DNA of 64,000 nucleotides from the NCBI GenBank assembly GCA_016271365.2, contig CM057456.1, positions 888,766,001 to 888,830,000 on the forward strand. Direction: 5' to 3'. The translations under genes and the position numbers were made by a program. The notes below the pieces were generated by a model. It did not search any database. It was not told the origin of the DNA and worked only from the letters and a program-made list of their open reading frames with translations. Positions within the stretch are counted from its first letter, which is position 1, and each line of letters begins with the position of its first letter. The DNA is from Neoceratodus forsteri. Its lineage: Eukaryota; Chordata; Ceratodontiformes; Ceratodontidae. Shown here piece by piece: positions 44,922 through 56,475 of the stretch.

Positions 44922-46502
44922 ATGTCGGGCCCTATATGGCTCCTTATACTGCCCCTTCTTCTGCTGATACCAGCTGCCCAGCATTGGACACCTGAACTAC
45001 CATCATGTTTGGCCTACAATGGCACCTTGTGCTGTATACCACATGGCAACTTATCCTTTAATTGCCTCCATGATTCCAAGTACCAATACCTTGAACCCTG
45101 CTCTTGGACCACACATACCAGTAGTACTTATAACACTCCCCCACCTCAAGGCCCACCTCCCACCACGCAGACTTCTATCTCCTCCCTGCCTATTGCGGTA
45201 GGGGTACTAGCTCTTGCTACAACAGATCAGCTCTTCTATGGTGGCTACTTTCCAGTCCGGAAAAACATTAGATCTACTAGACGGGAGAAAGGCAGGAATT
45301 ACAAGCTTATAATTAGCAATCTTAGAAAAATCTTACTTATCCTCCTGCTATGTTCAGGCAACGTAGAACTCAACCCTGGCCCCCCAGAAGCTATTGCTTC
45401 ACCAGCAGAACTAGCAAATTTAAAAGGAATACGCTTCTTGCATATTAACGTATGTAGCCTCCTTAAAAAGATAACCTTAATACAAACCTGGGTAACTCAT
45501 ACCTCTCCTGACATACTTGTGATTTCCAAAACTTGGCTTAGACCCAGCACCACTGATAGAGAAGTAAACATCCCCAACTATGCCTTGTTCAGAGCTGATA
45601 GGCATGCCAGAGGAGAAGGGGTAGCTATCTACGTTAAAGACAAATCTTCTGCCTTCTGCTTATCCTCGCCATCTGTCACCAGCGAATTGGAATGCCTAAT
45701 TCTCAAAGTGGAAATTACACAGACTACTGCACTCTGCGTAGTAGGATGCTACAGACCACTGTCTGCTGGCCTACAACTTGTGTCATATCTAAGTAACAAG
45801 CTGGGACAGGGGCTGCCAGAAACTATTATTTTAGGAGACCTCAACTTTAACTGGCTCTCTAACACAGCTGCCCCCCTTGCATCCTTCTGTGATGAACATG
45901 GGCTGACGCAACTTATTACCGAACCAACACACCCAAATGTGAAGAACCCCAGTAAAAGTACACTTTTGGATGTGCTAATGGTGAGCAAACCTCATCTCTT
46001 CTCCCATGCTGATGTCTTCTTCTCAGACGCCAGCGACCATTGTTTTATTGTGGGAGTAAGATCCACCAACAACCCAGCACCCATCAGCAAGTTCTCTATG
46101 AAGAGATCCAGGCACAACTTCAATGAACATGCCTACCTAAATGAGCTTAAGTACTCCCCTCAGTGGCAAGATTTCTACCTGGCGAAAATGATTACGTCAG
46201 CATACAATATCTTCCACGACATTCTATCGAGGGCCCTTAATAAGTATGCTCCCCTGATTAAAGTTCGAACTAGGACCAAAACCTGTAAATGGTTCACCCC
46301 TCAGATCAAGTCCTTGCTTCTAGAAAGAGATAAGCTCTGGAAAAAAAGTGTGCAGACTGAACACTGCAGAGGACTGGAACCAGTTCAGCAGACTACGAAA
46401 TTTATGTACCAAAACAATCAGAGAATCGAAGGCCACCTTCTTCAAATCCAAACTCAACTCTGCCACAAAGAGCCCAATCAAGTTCTGGAACACAATCAAT
46501 GA
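44922..46502 (+). CDS. L2-like ORF: secretory N-terminus, 2A-like motif, AP endonuclease
   Basis: ATG at 44922 lies in a strong context (ACCACCATGT). Residues 4-19 form a signal-peptide-like hydrophobic core ending PAAQ. Residues 29-60 are Cys-rich (C29, C37, C38, C48, C60) with sequons N33-G-T and N43-L-S. Residues 88-100 are a short hydrophobic stretch. A basic segment (111-136) leads into ILLILLLCSG and the 2A-like NVELNPGP (147-154). The endonuclease follows: FLHINVCSLL, ISKTWL, GEGVAIYV, CYRPLSAGLQL, ILGDLNFNWL and ASDHCF. The LGDLN Asp and the SDH triad are present. After residue 474, near an A7 run (about 46339-46345), the frame slips and the last 50 residues are not homologous; the native frame continues at 46348. 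If 2A works, the N-terminal part would be released from the endonuclease-RT protein. Confidence 0.85.
   Translation: MSGPIWLLILPLLLLIPAAQHWTPELPSCLAYNGTLCCIPHGNLSFNCLHDSKYQYLEPCSWTTHTSSTYNTPPPQGPPPTTQTSISSLPIAVGVLALATTDQLFYGGYFPVRKNIRSTRREKGRNYKLIISNLRKILLILLLCSGNVELNPGPPEAIASPAELANLKGIRFLHINVCSLLKKITLIQTWVTHTSPDILVISKTWLRPSTTDREVNIPNYALFRADRHARGEGVAIYVKDKSSAFCLSSPSVTSELECLILKVEITQTTALCVVGCYRPLSAGLQLVSYLSNKLGQGLPETIILGDLNFNWLSNTAAPLASFCDEHGLTQLITEPTHPNVKNPSKSTLLDVLMVSKPHLFSHADVFFSDASDHCFIVGVRSTNNPAPISKFSMKRSRHNFNEHAYLNELKYSPQWQDFYLAKMITSAYNIFHDILSRALNKYAPLIKVRTRTKTCKWFTPQIKSLLLERDKLWKKSVQTEHCRGLEPVQQTTKFMYQNNQRIEGHLLQIQTQLCHKEPNQVLEHNQ
45351..45383 (+). other. 2A-like ribosome-skipping motif
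   Basis: The codons encode CSGNVELNPGP (residues 144-154). The known 2A consensus is D-[VI]-E-x-N-P-G-P; only D is changed, to N. Skipping would fall between G153 and P154. A hydrophobic LLILLL run lies just before it. 2A-like motifs near the N-terminus are reported in other APE-type non-LTR retrotransposons. Confidence 0.85.
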
Positions 46503-48249
46503 TCTGCTAGGCCACTCCCGACCAAGATTACCTCTGGCAACTCGACTATAACCGAAAAGATGGATATACTTGATGCATTCAATAACCACTTTGCTACTGC
46601 AGGCATGGCATTTGATAACTCCCCTGCAAACATACTTCACTCCCAGACTGCCAGCCAACTGCCTGAAACTCTGATAGCTTCTCCGCCTTTCTCGCTTCAA
46701 TCTGCCTCACTGAAAGAGGTAGAGGACCTCTTGCTTCAGTTGGATACTAGAAAAAGTGCTGGGTCCGACACCCTTGACCCTTACTTCCTAAAAATTGCCT
46801 ACCATGTACTAGCAATACCCGTCACTCACCTTTTTAACTTATCCCTGTCTCAGGGCACCACACCACCTATATGGAAGACAGCGCATGTCATACCACTGTT
46901 CAAATCAGGTGACCCTGGCGATCTCAATAACTACAGGCCAATTTCTCTCCTTCCGGTCCTGTCCAAGCTCCTAGAGAAAATTGTAAATGCACAGCTGAGG
47001 TCTCACCTTGAGTCTAGGGAACTGCTAAACCCTATGCAGTCCAGATTCAGAGCTAAACATAGCACTATCTCAGCCCTCGCTAAAGTTACTAACGACTGGC
47101 AGCGTAATCTTGAGAGCAAAAACTTTATTTGTGCTCTTTTCCTTGATCTAAGCAAGGCTTTTGACACCATCGACCATAGTCTGCTCCTCTCCTCCCTTCA
47201 AGCCATAGGTGTGGACCCCTCCTCTCTGCGCTGGTTTACTGACTATTTTACAGGGCGCCTTCAACAAGTTAAAGCTGAAGGAGGCCTGTTCCCCTTAAAA
47301 ACTCAGCAAAGAGGGGTACCTCAAGGTTCTATATTAGGGCCCTTACTTTTTGCAATCTACATTAATAACATCTACTACTGTATAAAAGAAGCCAACATCC
47401 ATCTGTTTGCAGATGATACAGTTCTCACGTGAGTAGCCCAACACCTGAAACTGCTGCAATGACCTACAGTCAGAATTCAACCTTTGCAAAGCCAACTCCT
47501 CAAAAAGCTACTCCTTAACGCCAAAAAACTAAAAGTGATGGTCCTCTCCCCTTTCATTCGTACAGCTAACCCTGTGTCCAGTGGGACAGTTCCCCAAATT
47601 ACTACAGTTATAGGTGAAAAACTAGAATTTGTTACAAAATTCAAGTATCTGGGAGTTTGGATAGACCAAAGACTCTCCTTCATTGAACATATCGAGGACT
47701 TGCTAAAACGACTGCGGCAAAGGCTTGGCCTATTTTTTAGAATCAACCAATTTCTCACCAGAGATGCCAAGAAACAACTGGTCCTATCCATTTCCTATCA
47801 CTGGTTGATTACGCTGATTTCCTCTACAGCCAATGCCCCAACTTTTACATGGCTAAACTGGACACATTCTACTATCGAGCACTGAGGTTTATAACGGGAC
47901 TTCCCTTCGACATGCATCACTGCACCCTATATGCGGCAGTGGGGTGGATATCACTAAAGTTCAGGCGCCACAAGCATGCACTCTCTGGACCTATAGCGCC
48001 ATCTCTAATAAGCTGCCTTACTATATCTCCTGCTGTCTTCCCTGAGTATAATTGGAAATCGCATTAAGAAGTTACTCAGCTATTACACTTAAAGTACCCA
48101 AAGCAAAATCCCGCTTCGGCAGGGCAGCCCTAAGCTTCGTGCTACCTACCTTACGGAACGATCTACAAAAAAAACCTCAAATTAAGCACTCTGATCGGCA
48201 TAAATGCCTTCAAGACACTTTATTTTGGTGCAATCACAGAAGTAGGTAA
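46348..48249 (+). pseudogene. Reverse transcriptase of the L2-like element
   Basis: The linker (ESKATFFKSKLNSATKSPIK, 46415-46475) lies in a shifted frame. The RT proper is open from 46560 to 47432: DILDAFNNHF, LDTRKSAGSDTLDPYFLK, WKTAHVIPLFKSGDPGDLNN (about 46875), RPISLLPVLSKLLEKIV (about 46935), FRAKHSTISAL (about 47047), LFLDLSKAFDTIDHSLL (about 47140), RGVPQGSILGPLLFAIYINN (about 47310) and FADDTVLT (about 47405). A TGA follows directly. The thumb and C-terminus continue with shifts (KFKYLGVWIDQRLSF at 47640; later pieces to 48249). Catalytic Asp residues are intact. The damage is light, so this is a fairly recent copy, or some of the shifts are assembly errors. Confidence 0.88.
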
Positions 48250-48942
48250 CTGCTTCACCCAATCAGACCCAGTACCGGTGTCTGCACTGGTACATAGCCA
48301 CGCCTAGACCCAATTTTAAGTACTGACCCCCCAGCTTGCTCCTCACAAGCCTAATTGTTCTCTCTCTCTTATCCCCCTGTCTTATCAACACTAGGCCTAT
48401 CCATCCCCTTATCCTTCCTTTCCCAACCTTGAATAGGAGCTCACTACCCCTGGGTTGTGACCTCCTACCTTGCCCAGTACTTTATAGCATTCAATCCCAG
48501 GGCTCACACATACTCCTTTTCTCCATCCACCTTCTCTACATCCCATTTACCAACTCCTCTCTGTGCACCGTGTCCTCCTAGCCTTTCTCCTCCTACCTCC
48601 CTCCCTTCCCCCCCACCTTCGCCTCTACCTGGTGTATATTTTTATTTTATTTTTTCTTCCGTTACTTCCTTTTGCAACCTTAGATAACCTGCTTTATCTT
48701 CCTATAGCCACTTCTATGTATGTAAATACCCTGCAATCTGTACAATATCTGTATAATTCTATGTACATATGAACTTCTTTTTCTTCCTCTCTGTAAACAG
48801 TACTATCTGTATTGCCTTGTAAATACCTGTGTTGACCTGTATATACAATTGTTCAAGCTCCACCCAGGTCCATCTTGCAAATGAGCTTCTGCTCAATGAT
48901 GAATGTCTAGTTAAATAAAGACTTGAATCATTGATTGATTGA
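48250..48942 (+). other. 3' UTR and tail of the L2-like element
   Basis: Pyrimidine-rich sequence with CCTCC and TTCC words, ending AATAAAGACTTGAATC and ATTGATTGATTG. A short repeat tail instead of poly(A) is usual for L2. The open frames here are C/T-rich chance frames. Confidence 0.7.
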
Positions 48943-50200
48943 AATGTATGCAGTTCTAATTGCAGCAGGATCAACTAAATGTTCTCTCACGTAGTTCAGT
49001 CCAGTAGCCCATATTATATGATGTGCTTCCCAACTTTCCCCTTTCATAAAAGGATTACACTACCCATTGTTCAAAGCTCCATTTGTAATGTCCGAGGGCT
49101 CAAGATAGCACAGATTTTAACCTTTACAGTACGTAAACCCTCAAGGGCTTTGCAGCTTTGGGGGGAATTGTCCCACAACCTCCCACCAGGGACTTCACCT
49201 CTAGACTCCAATTGGGGGCCCTATATGGCCCCCAAATCCCCAGCATGAGAACATAAATCTCAGGGTCAATGCCCTTGGTGTTACAAGACTCTACAGACAC
49301 CCCTGCAACTTCCACACATCGATCCTGCTCTCACTTGCTCCATAGTGAAGAACTCCCATTGCTTTTTGAAACTCTGACAAACTGGACACATTTTTAGTTC
49401 ATGCATTCTTAAAAAGAAAATAAAAAAATAAGCTCCTGACTGCAATCAGTGACGAGTAAATGTGGTGCCGCTATCAACCTGGCACTATGATCACTCGCTC
49501 CATGAAGCAAAAATAGGGTTGCCATATTCTTGCTGTTTCCATTCTTCCACAACCCCTCAAATGCACATCCTCTACCAATAACTACGCATGCTTACAATGT
49601 TGGGATATTGCTTTCCTAGCAAAAAGCACAGCAACATAAAACACATGCAGCGAAACACAAATGTGATCAGTTTATTCTTTTTACTTAAGTAGTTTGACCT
49701 CTGGCACATTACTTGTGGCTTACGCCATTTGTGATGTTACCAAAAGTCAAGTTCTCCTGTGTAGTTAAAAAAGTTATCGCATATTCCATATTTAAAATAC
49801 ATATGATAGAATTACAGGTGTAGGTACTTTTTTGGGGGGGTCAAAATATGATAAAAGTCCTGGCTTCCATGGGAGAAACCAAACCAATAAGCATGGGTAC
49901 TGCCTAGGCCCCCAGAAGCTACAGGGTTTTGTATCGATTCTGGTGCATTTTAAGGGTCGTTTTGTATTTTATGAATGCTTTTTACAGCTTGGTTTACTTG
50001 TAGGAAACTTGCAAACAGCCTGTGCAATACCTGGCTCTGTATGCTAGCAACTACCCCCTCCCACAATGCTATGATGCAAATTCCATACATACAGTCTAGA
50101 GCTGTGCAGAATATAAAATTCTACCTGTGGATTGCCCTTGGAATGTTAATTCCAGTTCCATGGAATTACACTGAATTTTCATGAAACTTCTGTGGAATTT
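48943..50200. other. No gene seen
   Basis: Unrecognised mixed sequence; short open frames only. Confidence 0.45.
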
Positions 50201-50468
50201 TTCAAAATTTTAAATTTCAGTTATTTCACTATACATTAAAAAGCACATGTCCAAATAAGGCTAAATCTGGAATGTACAAAGTACTCCATGGCTTACAATG
50301 GTTTCCCAACTTACAGAGCTGTAGATTGAAAGGAGGAAGAGTTATGGGTGGCCAAACATTTAATCAAAATTACATTTTCAGTTATATTGAGATAATTTTA
50401 AAATTCCTTATCCAAATTTCTCCACAATATCAGGATTTAGAGAAGCACCTACAATTCATATATGCACA
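50201..50468. repeat. AT-rich repeat family, left part
   Basis: Text such as GGTGGCCAAACATTTAATCAAAATT and CCTTATCCAAATTTCTCCACA resembles the diverged units at 58670-60750. The family appears to be split by the DNA element at 50469-58666: joining the flanks at ACA restores ..TATATGCACAATGTTTTAAG.., like a stretch at about 58815-58835. Confidence 0.5.
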
Positions 50469-50869
50469 GGCCTGGATATTCGAACTGCGCCAGGCTGTGG
50501 TGCAAGCCTGGGCGCAACTCAACTTTGTTGCGCAGGGGTGTGGCCTGGGCGAGAATCAATGGAGCTGGATGCTATGCAGCAGCTTTGAATATCGCACTCT
50601 GGCCACCCCACTGTGCCATGGCGCAGTGGCACTGCACCAGCGCAAGTGGCCAGAGTGGATCATGGAGATGCGCTTAGTGCAAGTGCCATTGTGCCATGCA
50701 CAGCACCTCGCTTATTCAAAGGGGACATGCAAATGGGGCTATAACTCTATGCAAGGCACACATGGGGCCATTTGCATGTCATTATGGCTCCATTTGCATG
50801 CCATTAGCATGCAGGTGCGCTGATCCCCAAAGGCTTGCGCCTGGCGCCCTGCCAGGCAGCAGCCATCAG

Positions 50870-51190
50870 GGACCGATGCCCCCTGCAGCCCGATCATGGG
50901 CATTCATCTAAAAGAAAACCCCCCCTCGAATATCCCTGGTGGTCCAGTGGACCGCTATGTGCCCGATCGCAGGCATCTGTTGACATCACACTGGTCCCCT
51001 GCAGCCCGATCACGGGCATTTGTCTAAAGAAAACCCCCCCTCTAATATCCCTGGTGGTCCAGTGGACCACTATGTGCCCGATCGCGGGCATCGGTATAGT
51101 AACCCCCAGTCCAATATCCTGGTAGTCCAATGGACGATCACTGCCCGATTGCGGGCATCTGTAAATCATAAAATAGTCCTATTACCCTGG
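50870..51190. repeat. Tandem subrepeats inside the foldback element
   Basis: GCAGCCCGATCA.GGGCATT.TCTA starts units at about 50884 and 51001, with a shorter third unit from about 51076. Each contains AATATCCCTGGTGGTCCAGTG. One inverted copy lies at about 51600-51670. Confidence 0.75.
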
Positions 51191-52008
51191 TGATCTAATG
51201 CCCCTAACCCACCCACAGGCCTACCACCCGCTCCCCGGTCAGCCGCGGCGGCACTTCCCACCTGCCGCCCGCCGCCCGCTGACTGACAGCTCGAGCAGGG
51301 CTGCCGCCCATTGGTTCTAGCATGAGCCAATGGGCGTACCAGCCCTCCTCAACACAGTCAGATATGTGAGATGATTCATTCATATCTGAACAAATAATCA
51401 CGGTATGGGCTGCGCCCATTGACTCATACTGTGAACCAATGGCATCTGTCTGCTCAATCGAGTCGGCGGCGGCGACAGGGGTGGGATGCTGCGCCGCCCG
51501 GCTGACCAGAAGGCGAGGCGGTGAGGCTCAGTGGCGAGTGAGGAGAAGACACTAGACCAGGGGTAATAAGGACTATTTTATGATTTACAGAATACCCGTG
51601 ATTACAGCAATCGGTCCACTGGACCACCAGGGGATATTGAACAGAGAACCTTATACCGATGCCATAATTAAACATAGTGGTCACTGAACCAGTGATGAGA
51701 GATTTAATTACATGGATGCCCGCGATGGGGCATGGGGTGCCGCCAGGTGCAGCAGGAACTTGGGTGGCCACCCACGGGTGGCAGCTGCCATGTTAGCCCT
51801 GCAGCGTGGCAGCTCACCTGTAGGTGGCCATCATTTGTTCCTTTTTTTTTTGGCTTAACTTTGTGCAGGCGCAGGTAGGGGTTGCACATGCATGACTCTG
51901 CACATCCTGGGCTAAATATCGGGCTGTGCAGGTTATGCATGGGCACGCCTCCCCTACCTGTGCCTGCATACATTATTGATGCGCTCCGGCGCATCGGGAT
52001 TTGTGTGG

Positions 52009-52013
52009 TGCAC
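52009..52013. repeat. Target-site duplication of gypsy element 2, left (TGCAC)
   Basis: TGCAC before the left LTR; CGCAC follows the right LTR at 58610-58614, one mismatch. Confidence 0.65.
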
Positions 52014-53007
52014 TGTAGAAGCGTGGGAAATAACAGATGTCCAGACCTAAGGTTTAAGATGCATAAAAAATGCAAAGGTATGCGTTTGTCAATTTATTTC
52101 CAAAAACAAAACAAAACAAAACAAAAAAATATTCTTAACTTAAAGTTCATAGAAAGGAAAACAATCGGTGTTAGTCTTCACACCCAAAACAGGAAATACT
52201 TCTTTCCACAGACTCCTGAATTGCCTTTCCTTTCCTTTTGTCTGTACAGCACTTTGTGGAAACACACACACACCTTCTTGCTCTGTGGTCAGTCGAATAG
52301 TGACTCTCCTCTCTATCCATCTACACAGGTCTCCTAGTGGAGGGTTTATATACTTTCCAGAAGGGGTGTGTCTTGAACTGAGCCCCTCCCCTATTGTGAC
52401 ATCACATTACCTGAATACTATAAAAGCAGCCATTTTGTAGGCTGCCATCCCTATAGCAGGACCTCAGCAGGAGAAGCAAGACATTCAGGTACACATTCAT
52501 TTTGTTTTAATACAGAAAGAAAAGAAACACTTGTTAAAGATTGAATTAAAATCTGCAGCCTTGGCAAGGAAAAACAGATGAGGGGCGCGCTCCCTATCTG
52601 TCTTCCTTGCAAGGCTTCAGGATTCTATTTACTTTTAAATGTAAATGCCAGAAAGTAAACATGCATTTATTTAAGACAACAATTCTAGTAAATCTTTTTT
52701 TTTACACAGTAGTCTCCTCTAACATATTTTCTTTATATGTGCTGCATAATGCTTGTTTTTATGAAATTCCTCACAGCTAGAATTTCAGCTGACTGCTTTT
52801 CAGCTTATCAAGATTTGGATGCCAGATTGTTTTAAAGATAATCAGGGACAGTAAAGAAAGGTTTAAAGATTGCCAGGTTGGCCACCCTGACAAGAAAATT
52901 AGGATGAATCTGAATATAGAAGCAGACAGGATAGAGTGAAAATTGAAAAGTATGGGGGGCATCTTGTAAATTCTTGATATTTCTCTTCATAACAGGACCC
53001 TGTTACA
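52014..53007 (-). repeat. LTR of gypsy element 2 (3' LTR)
   Basis: Begins TGTAGAAGCGTGGGAAATAA. It has an A-rich CAAAA run at 52106-52127 and ends GGACCCTGTTACA. Compared with 57629-58609 it differs mostly by one- or two-base indels. Confidence 0.95.
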
Positions 53008-53024
53008 CACCTCCACCACAAGAA
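53008..53024 (-). other. Polypurine tract of gypsy element 2
   Basis: Minus strand CTTGTGGTGGAGGTG directly before the 3' LTR: mostly purines, in the expected place. Confidence 0.6.
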
Positions 53025-53228
53025 GGCAACATAATAAGTTTTTATTTGTTGGCTGAGACCCTTCACCCTTGAAAGGGTTGGAACTTCCGCCCACCCACTC
53101 TCAGAAGTTCCACCTCAGGGACCCTTATAATTAGTTCTGTACAGAAACAATATTTACTGTCTTATCAGAACTACTGTACAAAACAATTCCCTGAGGTGTC
53201 TAGTGCTTACTTAGCACCAATATTCATT

Positions 53229-56200
53229 TTACTTTGGTATTCTTGCAGCACCATATCGAGATAGAAAATCAGCATTTAAATGCTTCGTTCCTGACCTGTG
53301 TTTTACGGTAAACTTATATGGTTGTAGAGACAAATACCATCTCATAATCCGTGCGTTTTTATCTTTCATCTGGTTTATCCAACACAACGGATTATGATCT
53401 GTCATCACTACAAAATCATTTCCCCACAAGTAATACTTAGGGACTCTATGGCCCACTTCAGTGCCAAACATTCTTCTCTATCGAGAGTACTTCCTTTTCA
53501 CGCTGATGAAGTTTCCCACTAATTACAATACTGGATGTTCCCTTTTCATCATATTGGTTAACACAGACCCCAAACCTGTCTCTGAGGCATCTGTTTGAAT
53601 TTCAAACGGTCTTGTAAAATCTGGGCTAGTTAGCACAGGGCTGAGCAAAGGACCGCTTTATGTTCCTGAAGGCCTCCTCACATGCTTGCGCCCATTTAAC
53701 TTTATTAGGATATTTGTTTTGGTCAGCTCTGTTAAGGGAGTTGCCAGAGTAGCAAAATCTGGGATAAATCGACAGTAATAATTTGCTAAATCCAAAAAGA
53801 TCGAACATGTTTCTTTGTAATGGGGTGGGGCTGTTGCTACTGCCTCCACTTTATCAATCTCTGGTTTCTAGGATCCCTTCCAATTATGAAACCCAAATAT
53901 CTGGTCTCTGTCCTTGCTATGGCACACTTAGCAGGGTTTATTGTTAATCCCGCATCCTTAATGGTCTGAATAATTGCACTTAAATGCACCAAATGTGAAT
54001 GCCAGTCATGACTGAAAATGACTACATCATCCAAGTACACTGAACTGTACTGGGCATGTGCTCTTAGGATGTGGTCCATGTACCGTTGGAACGTGGCAGG
54101 TGCCCCATGGAGTCCAAATGGCATAGTGGTAAATTGGTACAACCCAATTGGTGTAGGAAAAGCTGTTATTGCTTGGGCAGTGGGGGCCAAGGGAATTTGC
54201 CAGTACCCCTTGGTTAAATCTAACGTGCTGATGTAGTGGGCATTTCCTATTCTATCTAACAGATCATCTATTCTGGGCATGGGGTACCCATCAAAATCTG
54301 AAATAGAATTTATTTTGGAAGTCAACATACTCTTATTCCTCCTTCCTTTTGTTCACTACCACCATTGGGGAAGACCATGCACTCTTGGAAGGGACAATCA
54401 CCCCCAACTGTTCCATTTTTTTTATCTCATCAATTACCTCTTGCCTAATCTTTTCTGGTAATCTATAGGCTTTTTGGTGTATGGGCTTCTGCTGGTTGAC
54501 CTTAATGTCATGTTCTACTCCCTTAGCTCGTCCTGGGGTGGATGTGAAAGTGTCCTGAAAATAGTGTAACAATTGATCTATCTCCACCTTTGTTCAGGGC
54601 TTAGATTAGGATTTATTTGTATACTTTTATCATTCATGCCAGTCAAGCCTCTCATAAGCAAACTCCAATTCTGTCTGCTGGGGCTCAGGGTGAATGTAGA
54701 GTGCTTGGACCTGGGGTTTTCTCCATTTCCTCAAAAGATTTGCATGGTATACCCTCTTAGTTGGTCGATGACCAGGCATTTCAATTTCAAAGTTGACACT
54801 TCCTGTTTGTCTGATTACATCAAAGGGACCCTGCCAGTGCATCAACAGTTTGTTCTCTGTTAAGGGTAATAATAACAACACTTTTTCTCCAGGTATAAGA
54901 CTTTTACACTTTAACCCCACATCATATGCTTCTTTTTGTCCCATTTGTTTCTGGGTCACATTTAAATGAGCCATATTTACATATTTGACCAATCTTTCTC
55001 TTAATGCAGTCATGTAATCTATGATGTTACTATAGCCAACATTTTTACCATCCTCCCAGTGTTCTTTTACCACATCTAAGGGTCCCCTGGGATTTCTACC
55101 ATAAAGTAAGGAAAAAGGTGAAAACCCAGTTGTAGCCTGTGGTACCTCTCTGTAGGCAAACAGGAGGTAAGGGAGATATTTGTCCCAACCTCTACCTTCT
55201 TCCTGAACATACTTCTGTAGCATTTTTTAAGGTTTTGTTAAACTCTCCACAAGACCATCTGTTTGGGGTGGTAAGGTGAAATACGATAGCAGATACCCCT
55301 AGGAGGTGATATAACTCCCTCAACATAACAGAAGTAAAATTACTACCTCTGTCTGTGAGAATCTCCTGGGGTATTCCCATTCTGCTGAATATTTTGGCTA
55401 ACTCTTCAGCTATGCGAGGTGCAGTAACTGTTCGCATAGGAACAGCTTCAGGGTACCGTGTGGCATAATCACATACCACTAATATGAACCGGTTACCCTT
55501 AGAACTTTTGGTAAGAGGGCCTACAACATCCATTGCGATTCGTTCAAATGGGGTAGTGACATAAGGTATTGGCTGAAGGGGCACCTGATCTCTTTTTCCC
55601 CCTTGTGCAACCAATTGGCATTCTTTACAGGCACGACAATATTCAGCCACATCCTGATGTATACCTGGCCAGCTAAACCATGCAAGTAATCTTTGCAAGG
55701 TTCGATCCCTCCCCTCATGGCCTGCCATTGGAATATTGTGCGCTAACTGCATGACCTTTTCTCTATACATTTTTGGTACCATTAGCTGTTCTACAGGTTC
55801 ATTTATGGTAGTATCAACAGTGACTCTATACAAGATATTATTTTTCACAATAAAATGAGATTGTCCAGGGTGTTTTACTTGTTGAGCCTGTGAAAAAAAA
55901 GGTTTTAAGGAAACATCAGCTTGTTGTTCCTTAATAATGTCTTGCAAGGGTACTTCTGGCAAAATGCCAGCAATACTGTTCTTTTGTTGTTCTGCCACTT
56001 TCTCTGCTCTTTTTCTTCTGATTTTTGATTTTCTGGGTTTCCTGAACCTTCAGCTCCTTCAAAGAATCCTCTTCAAAAGAAAACACTGGCTCTGACTGTT
56101 GTTTTTTGCTTGGCACGGTTACCACATTTACTGATTTTACATAGTCTTGTTGTTCTTGCACCAGTGAGTTAAAGTGGGAAAGTCTTGGCCTATAATCACT

Positions 56201-56400
56201 GGAACTGGCAATCAAGGTACCAGGCCAACAGTCATACAGTGGTGCTCATTATTGACAGTCATTTCAACCACTGTAGTGTAATACTGATGAATATCCCATG
56301 TATGCACATTACTGTTGTATCATTTGAGGTAACTTTACTGTCCGGGGCCAGATCTGCTCTCAGCAGGGTCTGCTTACTCCTGTATCTAATAAACCCAATG
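53229..56400 (-). pseudogene. pol of gypsy element 2 (PR-INT-RT-RH)
   Basis: On the minus strand: protease with DTGVS (56372-56386) and VPVIIGQDF (about 56210); a charged linker (56180-55990); integrase with HNIPMAGHEG and YCRACKECQ zinc-binding residues (about 55735-55615), DVVGPL (about 55530), TDRGSNF (about 55355), then a shift near the catalytic Glu (NRWSCGEFNKTL, about 55240), and a C-terminus with HWQGPFDVIRQTG (about 54840) and YHANLLRKW (about 54745). RT comes after integrase: DIKVNQQKPIHQKAYRLPEK (about 54510), LDLTKGYWQIPL (about 54215), MPFGLHGAPATFQRYMDHIL (about 54120), YLDDVVIFS (about 54030). RNase H: TDHNPLCWINQMKDKNARIM (about 53400) and NADFLSR (about 53270). The domains are well kept, but stops and shifts separate the pieces. 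Confidence 0.9.
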
Positions 56401-56475
56401 TCTGTTGGTCTCCAATCCCACATTTGCAACATACCCAACATTAGCCAATGCTAGGTGAGTCATGTCAGTTCTTTT

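Larger units (their letters stand above)
43589..48942 (+). mobile_element. L2-like LINE with 2A motif, near full length
   Basis: The best preserved element in the window. It has a 5' region of tandem monomers (43589-43970) and a duplicated block (43971-44590), a 526-codon ORF with 2A motif and endonuclease, an RT ORF, a long pyrimidine-rich 3' UTR, and a tail ATTGATTGATTG at 48930-48941. It starts where the preceding tandem array ends. One-base shifts near 46345 and 46550 and a stop after the catalytic ADD motif break the coding frame. Confidence 0.85.

Noticed and set aside
44922..45350. Retroviral-type envelope domain
   Set aside because: Too short, no fusion or furin-like site, and it is attached to a LINE endonuclease.
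48336..48772. Pro/Ser/Leu-rich frames
   Set aside because: Pyrimidine-rich 3' UTR of the LINE.
51230..51540. CpG island or promoter of a host gene
   Set aside because: The GC-rich block is the centre of a foldback element; no gene follows.
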